Origin: Sphingomonadales bacterium 39-57-19
Lineage (GTDB): Bacteria; Pseudomonadota; Alphaproteobacteria; Sphingomonadales; Sphingomonadaceae
Direction of reading: 5' to 3'
Length of the DNA: 64,000 nucleotides
Assembly: GCA_002282385.1 (NCBI GenBank)
Contig: NCJG01000008.1
Coordinates: 1 to 64,000 of the forward strand
Shown: piece by piece, positions 24,945 through 32,559 of the stretch
Layout: the number at the start of each line of letters is the position of its first letter
How positions within the stretch are numbered: the stretch's first letter is position 1
Program-made: the position numbers and the translations under genes
Notes under the pieces: generated by a model
What the model was told of the DNA's origin: nothing
Databases searched by the model: none
The model's input: only the letters and a program-made list of their open reading frames with translations

Positions 24945-25409
24945 ATGGCCAATTCAGATACGCAGAAGAAATCGATGAACAATAGTAACAACGGATCCGC
25001 GCAAGGCACGGCAACCAATAAAAACAAGCCGAGCCAAGCGTCGCGTCCCAAGACTGCGACCAAATCCGCCAAAAGCCGAGGGAGTCATGCAAAAGGTCAA
25101 CGCACATCGCGGCTGCCATCTTGGTTCGGCACCGTTGCCTCGGTAGTAGGCGCAGTCGTCGCCGTTGGCGCAGGCCTATATGCCACCCGTAATCAATGGT
25201 TACCGAAGGCTGAAGAGTGGAAGAATGAATTTTCCGCAGCGTTCGCAAATGACGAAACCGACCAAGAAAATTTCGACCAAACCCGCCCCGCTGGGGCTGA
25301 ATTCATGCGGGATAATCCCGGTGACGATTGGGGCGATGTTGACAATATGTCAGATGCATCCTTCCCCGCCAGCGACCCGCCATCGTTCAATCCGGGAACG
25401 GCAGGCTGA
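24945..25409 (+). CDS. Charged single-pass membrane protein, predicted EcfG target
   Basis: A 154-residue protein of unknown function. Residues 1-55 are polar and basic (Asn/Lys/Ser/Thr-rich, KSAKSRGSHAKGQRTSR). One hydrophobic segment lies at about 62-83 (TVASVVGAVVAVGAGLYATR). The rest is acidic (AFANDETDQENFDQTRPAG) and ends in VDNMSDASFPASDPPSFNPG, a short motif I recall from other small alphaproteobacterial proteins. AGGAAA precedes the ATG. Its exact EcfG-type promoter suggests induction in stress or stationary phase. Confidence 0.75.
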   Translation: MANSDTQKKSMNNSNNGSAQGTATNKNKPSQASRPKTATKSAKSRGSHAKGQRTSRLPSWFGTVASVVGAVVAVGAGLYATRNQWLPKAEEWKNEFSAAFANDETDQENFDQTRPAGAEFMRDNPGDDWGDVDNMSDASFPASDPPSFNPGTAG

Positions 25410-25428
25410 AACGCGCTAAAGGTCCAAG

Positions 25429-25470
25429 CAGGGCTGTTCGGTTCATCCGCGCAGCCCTGTTGGTTTTGCC
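25429..25470 (+). terminator. Terminator downstream of the gene at 24945
   Basis: CAGGGCTG (25429-25436) and CAGCCCTG (25452-25459) form a perfect 8-base-pair stem with a 15-base loop, followed by TTGGTTTTG. Confidence 0.65.
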
Positions 25471-25473
25471 GTC

Positions 25474-25644
25474 CTAATTTGGATCAGTGACCGGCGGTTC
25501 CATTGGCGTTTCGCTGGGAATGCTTCCGGGAAAATCGGTGTCGCCTTGGCCCGGGATGACTTCATCGGGCGAAGTACCCGGCACCTCATTTGGTGGGCTA
25601 TATGGTTTTGAATCGGGATCGATCAGATTTTCAATATTGGTCAT
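25474..25644 (-). CDS. Small proline-rich acidic protein
   Basis: A 56-residue protein starting MTNIENLIDPDSKPY. It is rich in P, E and D, with repeated PxEVPG-like units (PPNEVPGTSPDEVIPGQ, then FPGSIPSETPMEPPVT). It should be disordered. TTTGGAG stands 6 bases before the ATG at 25644, which supports translation; a TTG five codons upstream is also open. No known function. The 227 bases from its start to the tRNA-Cys hold no convincing gene. Confidence 0.55.
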   Translation of the reverse strand: MTNIENLIDPDSKPYSPPNEVPGTSPDEVIPGQGDTDFPGSIPSETPMEPPVTDPN

Positions 25645-25871
25645 AGGGACTCCAAACAAAAAATGAACACGCTGCGCCTTGGGATAACGCCCAAAGGTCA
25701 GATTGGTTCACATCCGGATATAATTGCTACACTGCGTCCGCTTTATGCGGGCGATGCTGGGTTCGGCCGCAAATGCTGGAGCGGTTTGGACTGTGGGAAG
25801 GCAATAGGCATGGCGGAAGACATGCCAGCCTCAAGATGACGCCCTATTGCGTCTCGTTCGATATAAGAAAA

Positions 25872-25945
25872 TGGAGGCCCGAGCCGGAATCGAACCGGCG
25901 TGCAAGGATTTGCAGTCCTCTGCGTCACCACTCCGCCATCGGGCC
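25872..25945 (-). tRNA. tRNA-Cys (anticodon GCA)
   Basis: On the minus strand the acceptor GGCCCGA (25945-25939) pairs with TCGGGCC, followed by the discriminator T and an encoded CCA ending at 25872. The anticodon loop ACTGCAAAT region gives GCA, and the T arm has GGTTCGATTCC. The 74-base length is normal. Confidence 0.96.
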
Positions 25946-26158
25946 CCTAAACAACAACCTGCCTAATCAGCAATGCCGCCATGTGGTGAAGGCGGGCACT
26001 TAGCGGCTTGCAGAATTCATTGCAACCGGCAATCTGGAATGCTGTGCCATGTGCGCCACAAGCCATGGAAAAAGTTGCTATTTGCATCCTGAAATAGGCC
26101 GTTTGTCTGAATCCAGCTTGGCGGGACGGGTTCGGATAGCTAGAACGGGAGCGAGAGG

Positions 26159-26180
26159 CTGTATTGTGTTTGCAATACAG
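26159..26180. promoter_or_regulatory. 22-base palindrome upstream of the PIMT-like/tolC operon
   Basis: CTGTATTG (26159-26166) and CAATACAG (26173-26180) are perfect reverse complements with a 6-base spacer, ending 38 bases before the ATG at 26219. The size and position suit a TetR-type operator or a leader hairpin; no T-run follows. Nothing else is seen between the tRNA-Cys and this site. Confidence 0.45.
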
Positions 26181-26218
26181 TTGTGCCACATGGCCAGCAG
26201 GTTAATGGAAATATTCCG

Positions 26219-26803
26219 ATGGAATCAGGTAAATTTGAAGATATGCGGCGTTCAATGGTGGACAGCCAGCTGCGTACAAGCGGTGTAACCGAAAGCTGGG
26301 TGCTTGCCGCAATGGGCAGCATCGCGCGCGAAGATTATGTCCCCGTTTCGCACCAGATGACGGCCTATATGGACCGGTCGATTGAGCTGGAAAATGGCGA
26401 GATGTTAAATCCGCCGGTCTCAACCGCATTGTTGTTGCAGGCTGCTGACGTGCAGGCGGACGATAATGTTCTGCTCATTGGCCAAGCCAATGGATATGTC
26501 GCTGCGATATTGAAAACGCGTAGCGCGCATGTGACCACGGCAGCCGCAGACAAGCTCGGCGCAGCCAGCGCCAACGCACCTTATGCCTGCATCATTATCG
26601 ATGGCGCTGCTGAAGAGCTGCCCGATGCGCTCTTTACGCTCGCGGCAGATGGTGCGCGGTTGGTCACTGGCATTGTTGAGGGCGCCGTTACGCGCCTTGC
26701 AAAAGGATATGTGCAGAACGGGAACGTTGCTTTGAAATCCATCGCCGATAGCGAGATCGCGCCTTTACCCGCATTTGCACGCAAACCGGAGTTTGTGTTT
26801 TGA
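26219..26803 (+). CDS. Protein-L-isoaspartate O-methyltransferase-like protein, probably degenerate
   Basis: A 194-residue protein. The N-terminus FEDMRRSMVDSQLRTSGVTESWVLAAMGSIAREDYVP is clearly PIMT-like. The SAM-binding motif I, normally IGTGSGY, reads LLIGQANGYVAAIL. Soon after, roughly 30 residues with the usual GDG loop are missing: HVTTAAADKLGAAS runs directly into APYACIIIDGAAEELPD. This suggests loss of methyl transfer, and perhaps a structural role. The normal PIMT repairs isoaspartate in aged proteins. It ends overlapping the start of tolC by 4 bases, a pairing usual in this order. Confidence 0.75.
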   Translation: MESGKFEDMRRSMVDSQLRTSGVTESWVLAAMGSIAREDYVPVSHQMTAYMDRSIELENGEMLNPPVSTALLLQAADVQADDNVLLIGQANGYVAAILKTRSAHVTTAAADKLGAASANAPYACIIIDGAAEELPDALFTLAADGARLVTGIVEGAVTRLAKGYVQNGNVALKSIADSEIAPLPAFARKPEFVF

Positions 26804-28266
26804 GCGCGCGTCATTTCATCACTATCGCCTTGCTCGCGTCGGCAGCATGTTCGGCACCGGCGATGGCGGACACGCTCCGCGATGCTCTGGTCTCTGCCTA
26901 TGAAACCAACCCGAACCTGACCGCAGCACGCGCGGGACAGCGCGCGACAAACGAAGCTGTACCGCTGGCTAAGGCCAATGGCCGCCCTGATGTCATCGTT
27001 CAGCCAACTTATGTCGAAAACGTCCTTCAGGACAGCGGCGCATCGGTTGTGCAAGCGCGTGGCGTCAGCATCAGTGGTACCATTTCCGCACCGCTTTATG
27101 CCGGTGGTGGCATTAGAAACGCCGTGCGCGCCGCTGAAAATCGCGTCGAGGCAGGGTTTGCCAATCTGCGCGGCACCGAAAGCGCCATTTTCTCGGCCGT
27201 GGTTGGCGCATATATGGACGTCATTCGCGACGAATCGATTGTTGACCTGAACCGCGCTCAAGTTGGTGTGCTCTCGGTCAATCTGGATGCCACACGCGAC
27301 CGGTTCGAAATCGGCGACCTTACCCGGACCGATGTCGCTCAGTCCGAAGCACGTCTGGCATTGGCAACGAGCAATTTGGAAACGGCCCGCGCCAACCTCA
27401 TTCGTTCAAAAGAAATCTACATCCAACTGGTCGGCCGCGAGCCCGGAGAATTGCAGGCGCCCCCGCCGCTGCCCAATTTGCCCGCCACCCCCGACAGTGC
27501 CGTAAGCGTCGCGTTGGAAAACAACCCTGACCTTATTGCGGCACGCGAGTCGCGCGAAGCGGCGCGGTTTGACCGCCGTGCGGCCAATGCGTCACGCCTG
27601 CCCACGATCAGCGTGTTTACGTCGCCATCGTACAGCAATGCCCTTGGTTCCATCTCGTCGAATATTCCGGGGTTTCAGGCAGACAATAGTTCGCTGAATG
27701 CACAAGCGGGCGTTCGCGCAACTTTGCCATTATATCAAGGTGGCCAACCTGCGGCGCAAATCCGTCAGGCACAGGCGCGCCTTGGTCAGGCACAGGAACT
27801 GGAAATAGCGGCTGAGCGCGAAGCGATTGCACAAACGCGGGCGTCCTTCGCCAGCTGGAAGGCTGCGCTTGATGTCATCGCTGCGTCGGAACGTGCGGTG
27901 TCGGCAAACGAATTGTCGTTAGAAGGCACGCGTGCCGAGAATAGCGTCGGCAACCGCACAATCCTCGATATTTTGAATGCCGAGCAGGAATTGTTGAACA
28001 GCAAAGTTCAGCTCGTTGCGGCACGCCGTAATGCGTATGTCGCGGGCTTCAGTTTGCTTGCGGCCATGGGCAAGGCAGAGGCACGTGATTTGGGTCTCGA
28101 AAGCGGAACTTTGTACGATCCCGTCGCAGAATATCAAAAGGTTGATGGCGCTTGGAACGACTGGTCATCGCAGCCCGATCCCGTCGCGAAATCTACCCGC
28201 ACCGTTGACACGCAGGCGCAAAAAGCAGAAATAGAACCGATTTCTACAGGCGGAAAATCGCGCTAA
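26800..28266 (+). CDS. tolC: TolC family outer membrane channel
   Basis: A 488-residue outer membrane efflux protein. A signal peptide (HFITIALLASAACSAPAMA) is followed by two TolC repeats. The first half opens DTLRDALVSAYETNPNLTAARAGQRATNEAVPLA, and the second has VSVALENNPDLIAARESREAARFDRRAA. GVRATLPLYQGG and TILDILNAEQELLNSKVQLVAARRN are family motifs. It forms a trimeric channel for type I secretion or RND/MFS efflux; no inner-membrane partner is adjacent. TTG start at 26800 overlapping the previous stop. Confidence 0.93.
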   Translation: MSARHFITIALLASAACSAPAMADTLRDALVSAYETNPNLTAARAGQRATNEAVPLAKANGRPDVIVQPTYVENVLQDSGASVVQARGVSISGTISAPLYAGGGIRNAVRAAENRVEAGFANLRGTESAIFSAVVGAYMDVIRDESIVDLNRAQVGVLSVNLDATRDRFEIGDLTRTDVAQSEARLALATSNLETARANLIRSKEIYIQLVGREPGELQAPPPLPNLPATPDSAVSVALENNPDLIAARESREAARFDRRAANASRLPTISVFTSPSYSNALGSISSNIPGFQADNSSLNAQAGVRATLPLYQGGQPAAQIRQAQARLGQAQELEIAAEREAIAQTRASFASWKAALDVIAASERAVSANELSLEGTRAENSVGNRTILDILNAEQELLNSKVQLVAARRNAYVAGFSLLAAMGKAEARDLGLESGTLYDPVAEYQKVDGAWNDWSSQPDPVAKSTRTVDTQAQKAEIEPISTGGKSR

Positions 28267-28289
28267 TCCAACGCAGCGGAACAAATTTT

Positions 28290-28700
28290 ATGGCAGACAA
28301 TCGCAGCGAACCGTCAATGGACGAAATATTGTCGTCGATTAAACGTATTATCGCCGATGACGACCGCAGCCGCCCTGCGACCAAACGCGCCAAGTCGGTT
28401 GCGCGTGAAGAGGAAGAAGAAGTCCTCGAGCTTACGACAGCCGCTGAAAATACGATTTCCGAGGATCGCTTGCTCGACGATAGCAAAGCGCAAAACCTGC
28501 GGCATAGCTTTTCAGCGCTGCAAACCCTCTCTGAACCCGGCGTAGCGCCGCAAATCGTGCGGTCAGGGGAAACTTCGCTTGAGGGTCTGACACGCGAATT
28601 GCTGCGTCCCATGCTGAAGGATTGGCTCGACACCCATTTGCCGCCAATCGTCGAAGCGATGGTTGAGCGGGAAATTACCCGTATCACGAAAAAGGGTTGA
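28290..28700 (+). CDS. popZ: PopZ-type polar organizing protein (DUF2497)
   Basis: A 136-residue protein. The N-terminal helix SEPSMDEILSSIKRIIADDD and the C-terminal multimerisation region LTRELLRPMLKDWLDTHLPPIVEAMVEREITRI are the two conserved parts of PopZ/DUF2497; the acidic linker between them (EEEEEVLEL) is shorter than in Caulobacter. PopZ assembles a polar scaffold that anchors chromosome origins and cell-cycle regulators. In many alphaproteobacteria it lies just before valS; here two peptidase-like genes intervene. Its TGA overlaps the start of the amidohydrolase. Confidence 0.85.
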   Translation: MADNRSEPSMDEILSSIKRIIADDDRSRPATKRAKSVAREEEEEVLELTTAAENTISEDRLLDDSKAQNLRHSFSALQTLSEPGVAPQIVRSGETSLEGLTRELLRPMLKDWLDTHLPPIVEAMVEREITRITKKG

Positions 28701-29974
28701 TGCGCGCGGCGTTGACACTCGCGGCGGCGTTGGCGTTTTCGCCAACGGCTTCCTTTGCGCAAAATATCTATATTGAAACAGGCAGGCTGTTGGATGTTCA
28801 GGCCGGCCAAGTACGCACCGGTCAATGCATTAGCGTCGCTGCGGACAAGATCACCGCGGTCGCCCCCTGTGGCGCGACGCCAGCGGGCAGCGAACGGCTT
28901 GATTGGTCGGCTTATACTGTCCTGCCCGGCTTAATCGATTTGCACACCCATCTGGCCGACGCGAGTCAAAGCGCAGATCTTGCGCTTCCGCTGAAAACGT
29001 CGCCTGCGGCGACTGCGTTGATTGGCGCCCATAATGCGCGGCTCACGCTTGAGGCGGGTTTTACCACCGTGCGTGATGTCGGCACCTATCGCGGGCTAAC
29101 CGATGTTGCAGTGCGCGATGCCATCAATGCCGGCGATGTTCCCGGCCCGCGTATGTTTGTCGCTGGCGCCTATATTACGATCCCAAAGGGCGGCGGTGAA
29201 CTCAACGGCGTCGTTCCTAACGAGCAGCTTCCGGCCGACATGCGTCTGGGTGTTGCAAGCACAGCCGACGAAGCCGCCGCGAGAACGACGTTCCTGATAG
29301 ACCAAGGCGCCGATTTCATCAAAACCATCGCCACGGGCGCGGTGCTCGCCATTGGTACCGAACCCGGCGAACCGGAATTGACCGAAGATCAACTGCGCGC
29401 TGTGGTGACGACTGCCAAGGCGCGGGGCAAATTTGTGACGGCGCATGCGCACGGCGCGGTCGGGATCAAAAGCGCCATCCGCGCGGGCGTGCGGTCCATC
29501 GAACATGCCAGCCTGATCGATGACGAGGCGCTCAAAATGGCCAAAGCCAGCGGCACATGGCTCGTCATGGACATCTATAATGGTGATTATATTGACGATG
29601 TCGGCACCCGCGAAAAATGGCCCGAAGAATATTTGCGCAAGAACCGCGAGACCACCGATATCCAACGTGCTGGCTTTACCAAAGCGGTGAAGATGGGCGT
29701 GAAGATTGCTTATGGAACCGACAGCGGCGTGTATCCGCATGGCGATAATGCCAAGCAATTTGCGTATATGGTCCGCTATGGCATGACCCCGATGCAGGCC
29801 ATTCAAAGCGCGACCGTCCGCGCGGCGGAACTATTAGGCAAAGAAGAAACGCTGGGAAGTGTGCAGCCGGGGCGCTTTGCCGATCTGGTGGCCGTTAAGG
29901 GCGATCCAATTCAGGATATCCGCGTGCTGGAAAATCTGACCCACGTCATGAAAGACGGCAAGCTGGTCCGCTAA
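28700..29974 (+). CDS. Exported amidohydrolase (Xaa-Pro dipeptidase/imidazolonepropionase-like)
   Basis: A 424-residue metal-dependent hydrolase with a signal peptide (RAALTLAAALAFSPTASFAQ). The metal sites are HTHLAD near residue 93, the lysine of FIKTIATGAV, HAHG and EHASLID, and the catalytic aspartate is in YGTDSGVYPHG. The start PGLIDLHTHLA is typical of the superfamily. Related secreted enzymes act as prolidases or cyclic amidases; substrate unknown. The next gene on this strand is an S9 peptidase, hinting at periplasmic peptide degradation. Confidence 0.87.
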   Translation: MRAALTLAAALAFSPTASFAQNIYIETGRLLDVQAGQVRTGQCISVAADKITAVAPCGATPAGSERLDWSAYTVLPGLIDLHTHLADASQSADLALPLKTSPAATALIGAHNARLTLEAGFTTVRDVGTYRGLTDVAVRDAINAGDVPGPRMFVAGAYITIPKGGGELNGVVPNEQLPADMRLGVASTADEAAARTTFLIDQGADFIKTIATGAVLAIGTEPGEPELTEDQLRAVVTTAKARGKFVTAHAHGAVGIKSAIRAGVRSIEHASLIDDEALKMAKASGTWLVMDIYNGDYIDDVGTREKWPEEYLRKNRETTDIQRAGFTKAVKMGVKIAYGTDSGVYPHGDNAKQFAYMVRYGMTPMQAIQSATVRAAELLGKEETLGSVQPGRFADLVAVKGDPIQDIRVLENLTHVMKDGKLVR

Positions 29975-30001
29975 TTTTCGCAGTCTGGCGATTTGGGACA
30001 A

Positions 30002-30027
30002 ACAAAAGGGCGGGGAAGTACCCGCCC
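30002..30027 (-). terminator. Rho-independent terminator of the 23-residue gene
   Basis: GGGCGGG (30008-30014) and CCCGCCC (30021-30027) form a perfect 7-base-pair stem. On the minus strand it is followed by TTTTGTT; on the plus strand no T-run follows. It therefore ends minus-strand transcription, about 40 bases after the small gene's stop. Confidence 0.75.
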
Positions 30028-30067
30028 ATCCGTTGCTTATTTGAAAAGCTGTTTTCTCAGACGCCAA

Positions 30068-30139
30068 TTATACCATTGTGACCGAGAAAAGCAGGCTGCT
30101 GAGCGCGATGGCGCCAACAAAGCTAGCCAATTTCTGCAT
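30068..30139 (-). CDS. 23-residue hydrophobic microprotein
   Basis: The minus strand encodes MQKLASFVGAIALSSLLFSV-TMV and TAA. The peptide has a short basic N-terminus (K3) and one 18-residue hydrophobic helix, so it should sit in the inner membrane. AAGGAA lies 6 to 7 bases before the ATG, and a strong minus-strand terminator follows. There is no overlapping gene on either strand: it lies in the 412-base gap between the amidohydrolase and S9 peptidase genes. Ribosome site, helix and terminator together make a real gene likely. Function unknown. The remainder of the gap (30140-30386) shows nothing else I can support. Confidence 0.6.
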   Translation of the reverse strand: MQKLASFVGAIALSSLLFSVTMV

Positions 30140-30386
30140 ATTTCATTCCTTCTACTTGCCGCACAGCCAAATGGCCGGGTCGTCCCGTGGAAGGCATCCT
30201 TTTATGTTTTCGTTGTTGCGCTCCCCCCTACCGGCAAGAAATTTAAACTCAAGTTATTTAGTAGACAATGTGATTGCATAAAACGCAACTGGCGGAGCGG
30301 CGGCTTTGCATAAACCCAACCCCAATTTTGAAATTTCCGCCTGTAATTTTCTTGCCTGCCTGCCTTGCGCTGACTAGCGTGCGGCC

Positions 30387-32435
30387 ATGAGAAAAACCAT
30401 CCTGCTTGCCGCAATCATCGGCACTTCCGCCCTTTCCTCCGCTGCGTTTGCGCGCCCGATGACGGAGACTGACCTCGCGACAATGAAGCGCCTTTCGGGT
30501 GCGACGGCATCGCCCGACGGGACAATGGTCGCGTATCAATTGCGCGAAACCGATTTGGCCGCGAACAAGGGCAAGACCGACCTGTACATGCTCAAAATCG
30601 GTGCCAATCCGCAGCCCATGATGTTCGCATCAAAACCGGACAAGAATGAGCATGACCCCGCCTTTGCCCCCGATGGCAAAAGCATTTTTTACATCAGCAA
30701 TGAAAGCGGTTCGGACCAGATTTGGCGCTTCGACATTGCGACAGCGACAACCACGCAAACAAGCAATTTTAAGGCCGATGTCAGCGGGTTCAAAATCTCC
30801 CCTGATGGGCAGAAATTTGCTGTCTGGGGCGATATCGCCCGCGATTGCATGGAATTTGGCTGCGAAACAGACGGTGACAGGTCAAAGCCCGGCCCCGGCA
30901 CCGGTCGTGAATATGACCAGCTTATGGTGCGCCATTGGGACCAATGGGAAACGCCGGGCAATTACAGCCGCGTGTTCACGGTCATGCTCGGCGCGGATGG
31001 TAAGCTTGGCACATCGGGTGCGGCGATGGACGGCACCCTTGTCGGTGATGCCCCGTCCAAGCCCTTTGGCGGCAGCGAAGAAATCAGCTGGAACGCCGAC
31101 AGCAGCGGTATTGCCTTCACCCTTCGGTTGGCCGACAAAAATGAAGCCAAATCAACCAATCTCGACATTTACGGCGCGTCGCTCAAGTCGAAGGATCCGG
31201 TCAACCTGACCGCCGACAATGCCGGGACGGATACGACACCCGCCATGTCGCCCGATGGCAAATGGATGGCATGGACGTCGATGCCGCGCGCGACCTACGA
31301 AGCCGACAGGCTGGTCGTCAAGCTTATGGATGTGAAAAGCGGCAAGGTTACCGCGCTGACCGAAAAGTGGGACCGTTCGGTCGCGTCGCTGGCATGGGCT
31401 TTGGATAGCCGCAGCTTGCTGGTGACGGCGCAAGATGTGCTGGAAACGCCGCTGTATCGCGTCGACCTGAAAGGCAAAGTCACACGATTGACCGACCGCG
31501 GTAGCATCGCCGAAGCTGTTCCGTTGAAAAATGGCGGTGTCGTCTACGCCATCAACAGCATCTCCGGTCCATCCGACCTTGTGCATATGGATGCCAAGGG
31601 CAAAACCACACGGCTAACAAACGTAAATGCGGACGCGCTCGCCACGCTCGATCCCGTTAACTACCAGAAATTCGATTTTGCCGGCGCCAATGGCGAACGG
31701 GTATTTGGCCAAATCGTGAAGCCGCAAAATGCGACGGGCAAACTGCCGGTGCTTTTGCTGGTGCATGGCGGACCACAGGGAACGTTTAACAACAGCTGGT
31801 CCTACCGGTGGAACCCGGCGGTCATGGCGTCGCAAGGCTATGCCGTTGTCACCATCGATTTTCACGGGTCGACGGGCTATGGTCAGAAATTCACCGACAG
31901 CATCAACAAGAATTGGGGCGGATGGCCGCTTGAAGATTTGCAAAAGGGCATGGACGCCGTTGGCAACATCGACACGCAGCTGGATGCCGCAAACGCCTGC
32001 GCGCTTGGTGGGTCCTATGGCGGTTACATGATGAACTGGATTTCGGGCAACTGGCCCGACCGTTTCAAATGCCTCGTCAATCATGCGGGCATTTTCGACC
32101 TGCGCGCGATGGCCTATGAAACCGAAGAACTGTGGTTCGACCAATGGGATAATGGCGGGCCATGGACAACGCGGACCGATGCCGAAAAATGGAATCCTGT
32201 GAACCATGTCGCCAAATGGAAAACACCGACTTTGGTCATTCATGGCGAGAAGGATTATCGTATTCCGTATTCGCAAAGCCTGGCCGCCTTCACCGCATTG
32301 CAGCAGCAGGGCGTGGAATCGAAACTGTTGGTATTCCCCGATGAAAACCATTGGGTGCTGAAACCGAAAAACTCAATCCAGTGGCACCAGACTGTGTTCG
32401 CATGGCTGGCCAAGCATTTGAAGGGCGCGAAGTAA
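30387..32435 (+). CDS. S9 family serine peptidase (prolyl oligopeptidase / dipeptidyl-peptidase type)
   Basis: A 682-residue exported enzyme. Signal peptide (KTILLAAIIGTSALSSAAFA), then a beta-propeller region (about 25-420, repeated DG-containing WD40-like blades such as SPDGTMVAYQLRE and APDGKSIFYIS), then an alpha/beta hydrolase domain. The nucleophile is in GGSYGGYM near residue 542. The acid is in VIHGEKDYRIPY and the histidine in DENHWV. Such enzymes clip short or N-blocked peptides in the periplasm. Strong terminator-like hairpin follows the stop. Confidence 0.9.
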   Translation: MRKTILLAAIIGTSALSSAAFARPMTETDLATMKRLSGATASPDGTMVAYQLRETDLAANKGKTDLYMLKIGANPQPMMFASKPDKNEHDPAFAPDGKSIFYISNESGSDQIWRFDIATATTTQTSNFKADVSGFKISPDGQKFAVWGDIARDCMEFGCETDGDRSKPGPGTGREYDQLMVRHWDQWETPGNYSRVFTVMLGADGKLGTSGAAMDGTLVGDAPSKPFGGSEEISWNADSSGIAFTLRLADKNEAKSTNLDIYGASLKSKDPVNLTADNAGTDTTPAMSPDGKWMAWTSMPRATYEADRLVVKLMDVKSGKVTALTEKWDRSVASLAWALDSRSLLVTAQDVLETPLYRVDLKGKVTRLTDRGSIAEAVPLKNGGVVYAINSISGPSDLVHMDAKGKTTRLTNVNADALATLDPVNYQKFDFAGANGERVFGQIVKPQNATGKLPVLLLVHGGPQGTFNNSWSYRWNPAVMASQGYAVVTIDFHGSTGYGQKFTDSINKNWGGWPLEDLQKGMDAVGNIDTQLDAANACALGGSYGGYMMNWISGNWPDRFKCLVNHAGIFDLRAMAYETEELWFDQWDNGGPWTTRTDAEKWNPVNHVAKWKTPTLVIHGEKDYRIPYSQSLAAFTALQQQGVESKLLVFPDENHWVLKPKNSIQWHQTVFAWLAKHLKGAK

Positions 32436-32438
32436 CAG

Positions 32439-32488
32439 GCGCAGCACCAATCAGCGGCGGGTATGGCGTCATTGCTGCTGCGCTTTTT
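32439..32488 (+). terminator. Terminator downstream of the S9 peptidase
   Basis: GCGCAGCA (32439-32446) and TGCTGCGC (32476-32483) are exact complements with a 29-base loop, followed by TTTTTAT. The long loop may fold further. Confidence 0.5.
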
Positions 32489-32559
32489 ATGGGCTGTTGA
32501 AGCACATGTCGTGTGGTGAGGGTTTCCCTTTCCGGTAAGGCTCGTTAAGGCACGAACCT

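Noticed and set aside
25663..25839. 58-codon plus-strand frame between the proline-rich gene and tRNA-Cys
   Set aside because: No ribosome site (only A-run upstream), mixed composition, no recognisable motif. It could still be checked by conservation.
29993..30313. 106-codon plus-strand frame in the gap before the S9 peptidase
   Set aside because: It runs through the terminator hairpin and the antisense of the 23-residue gene, with no start signal.
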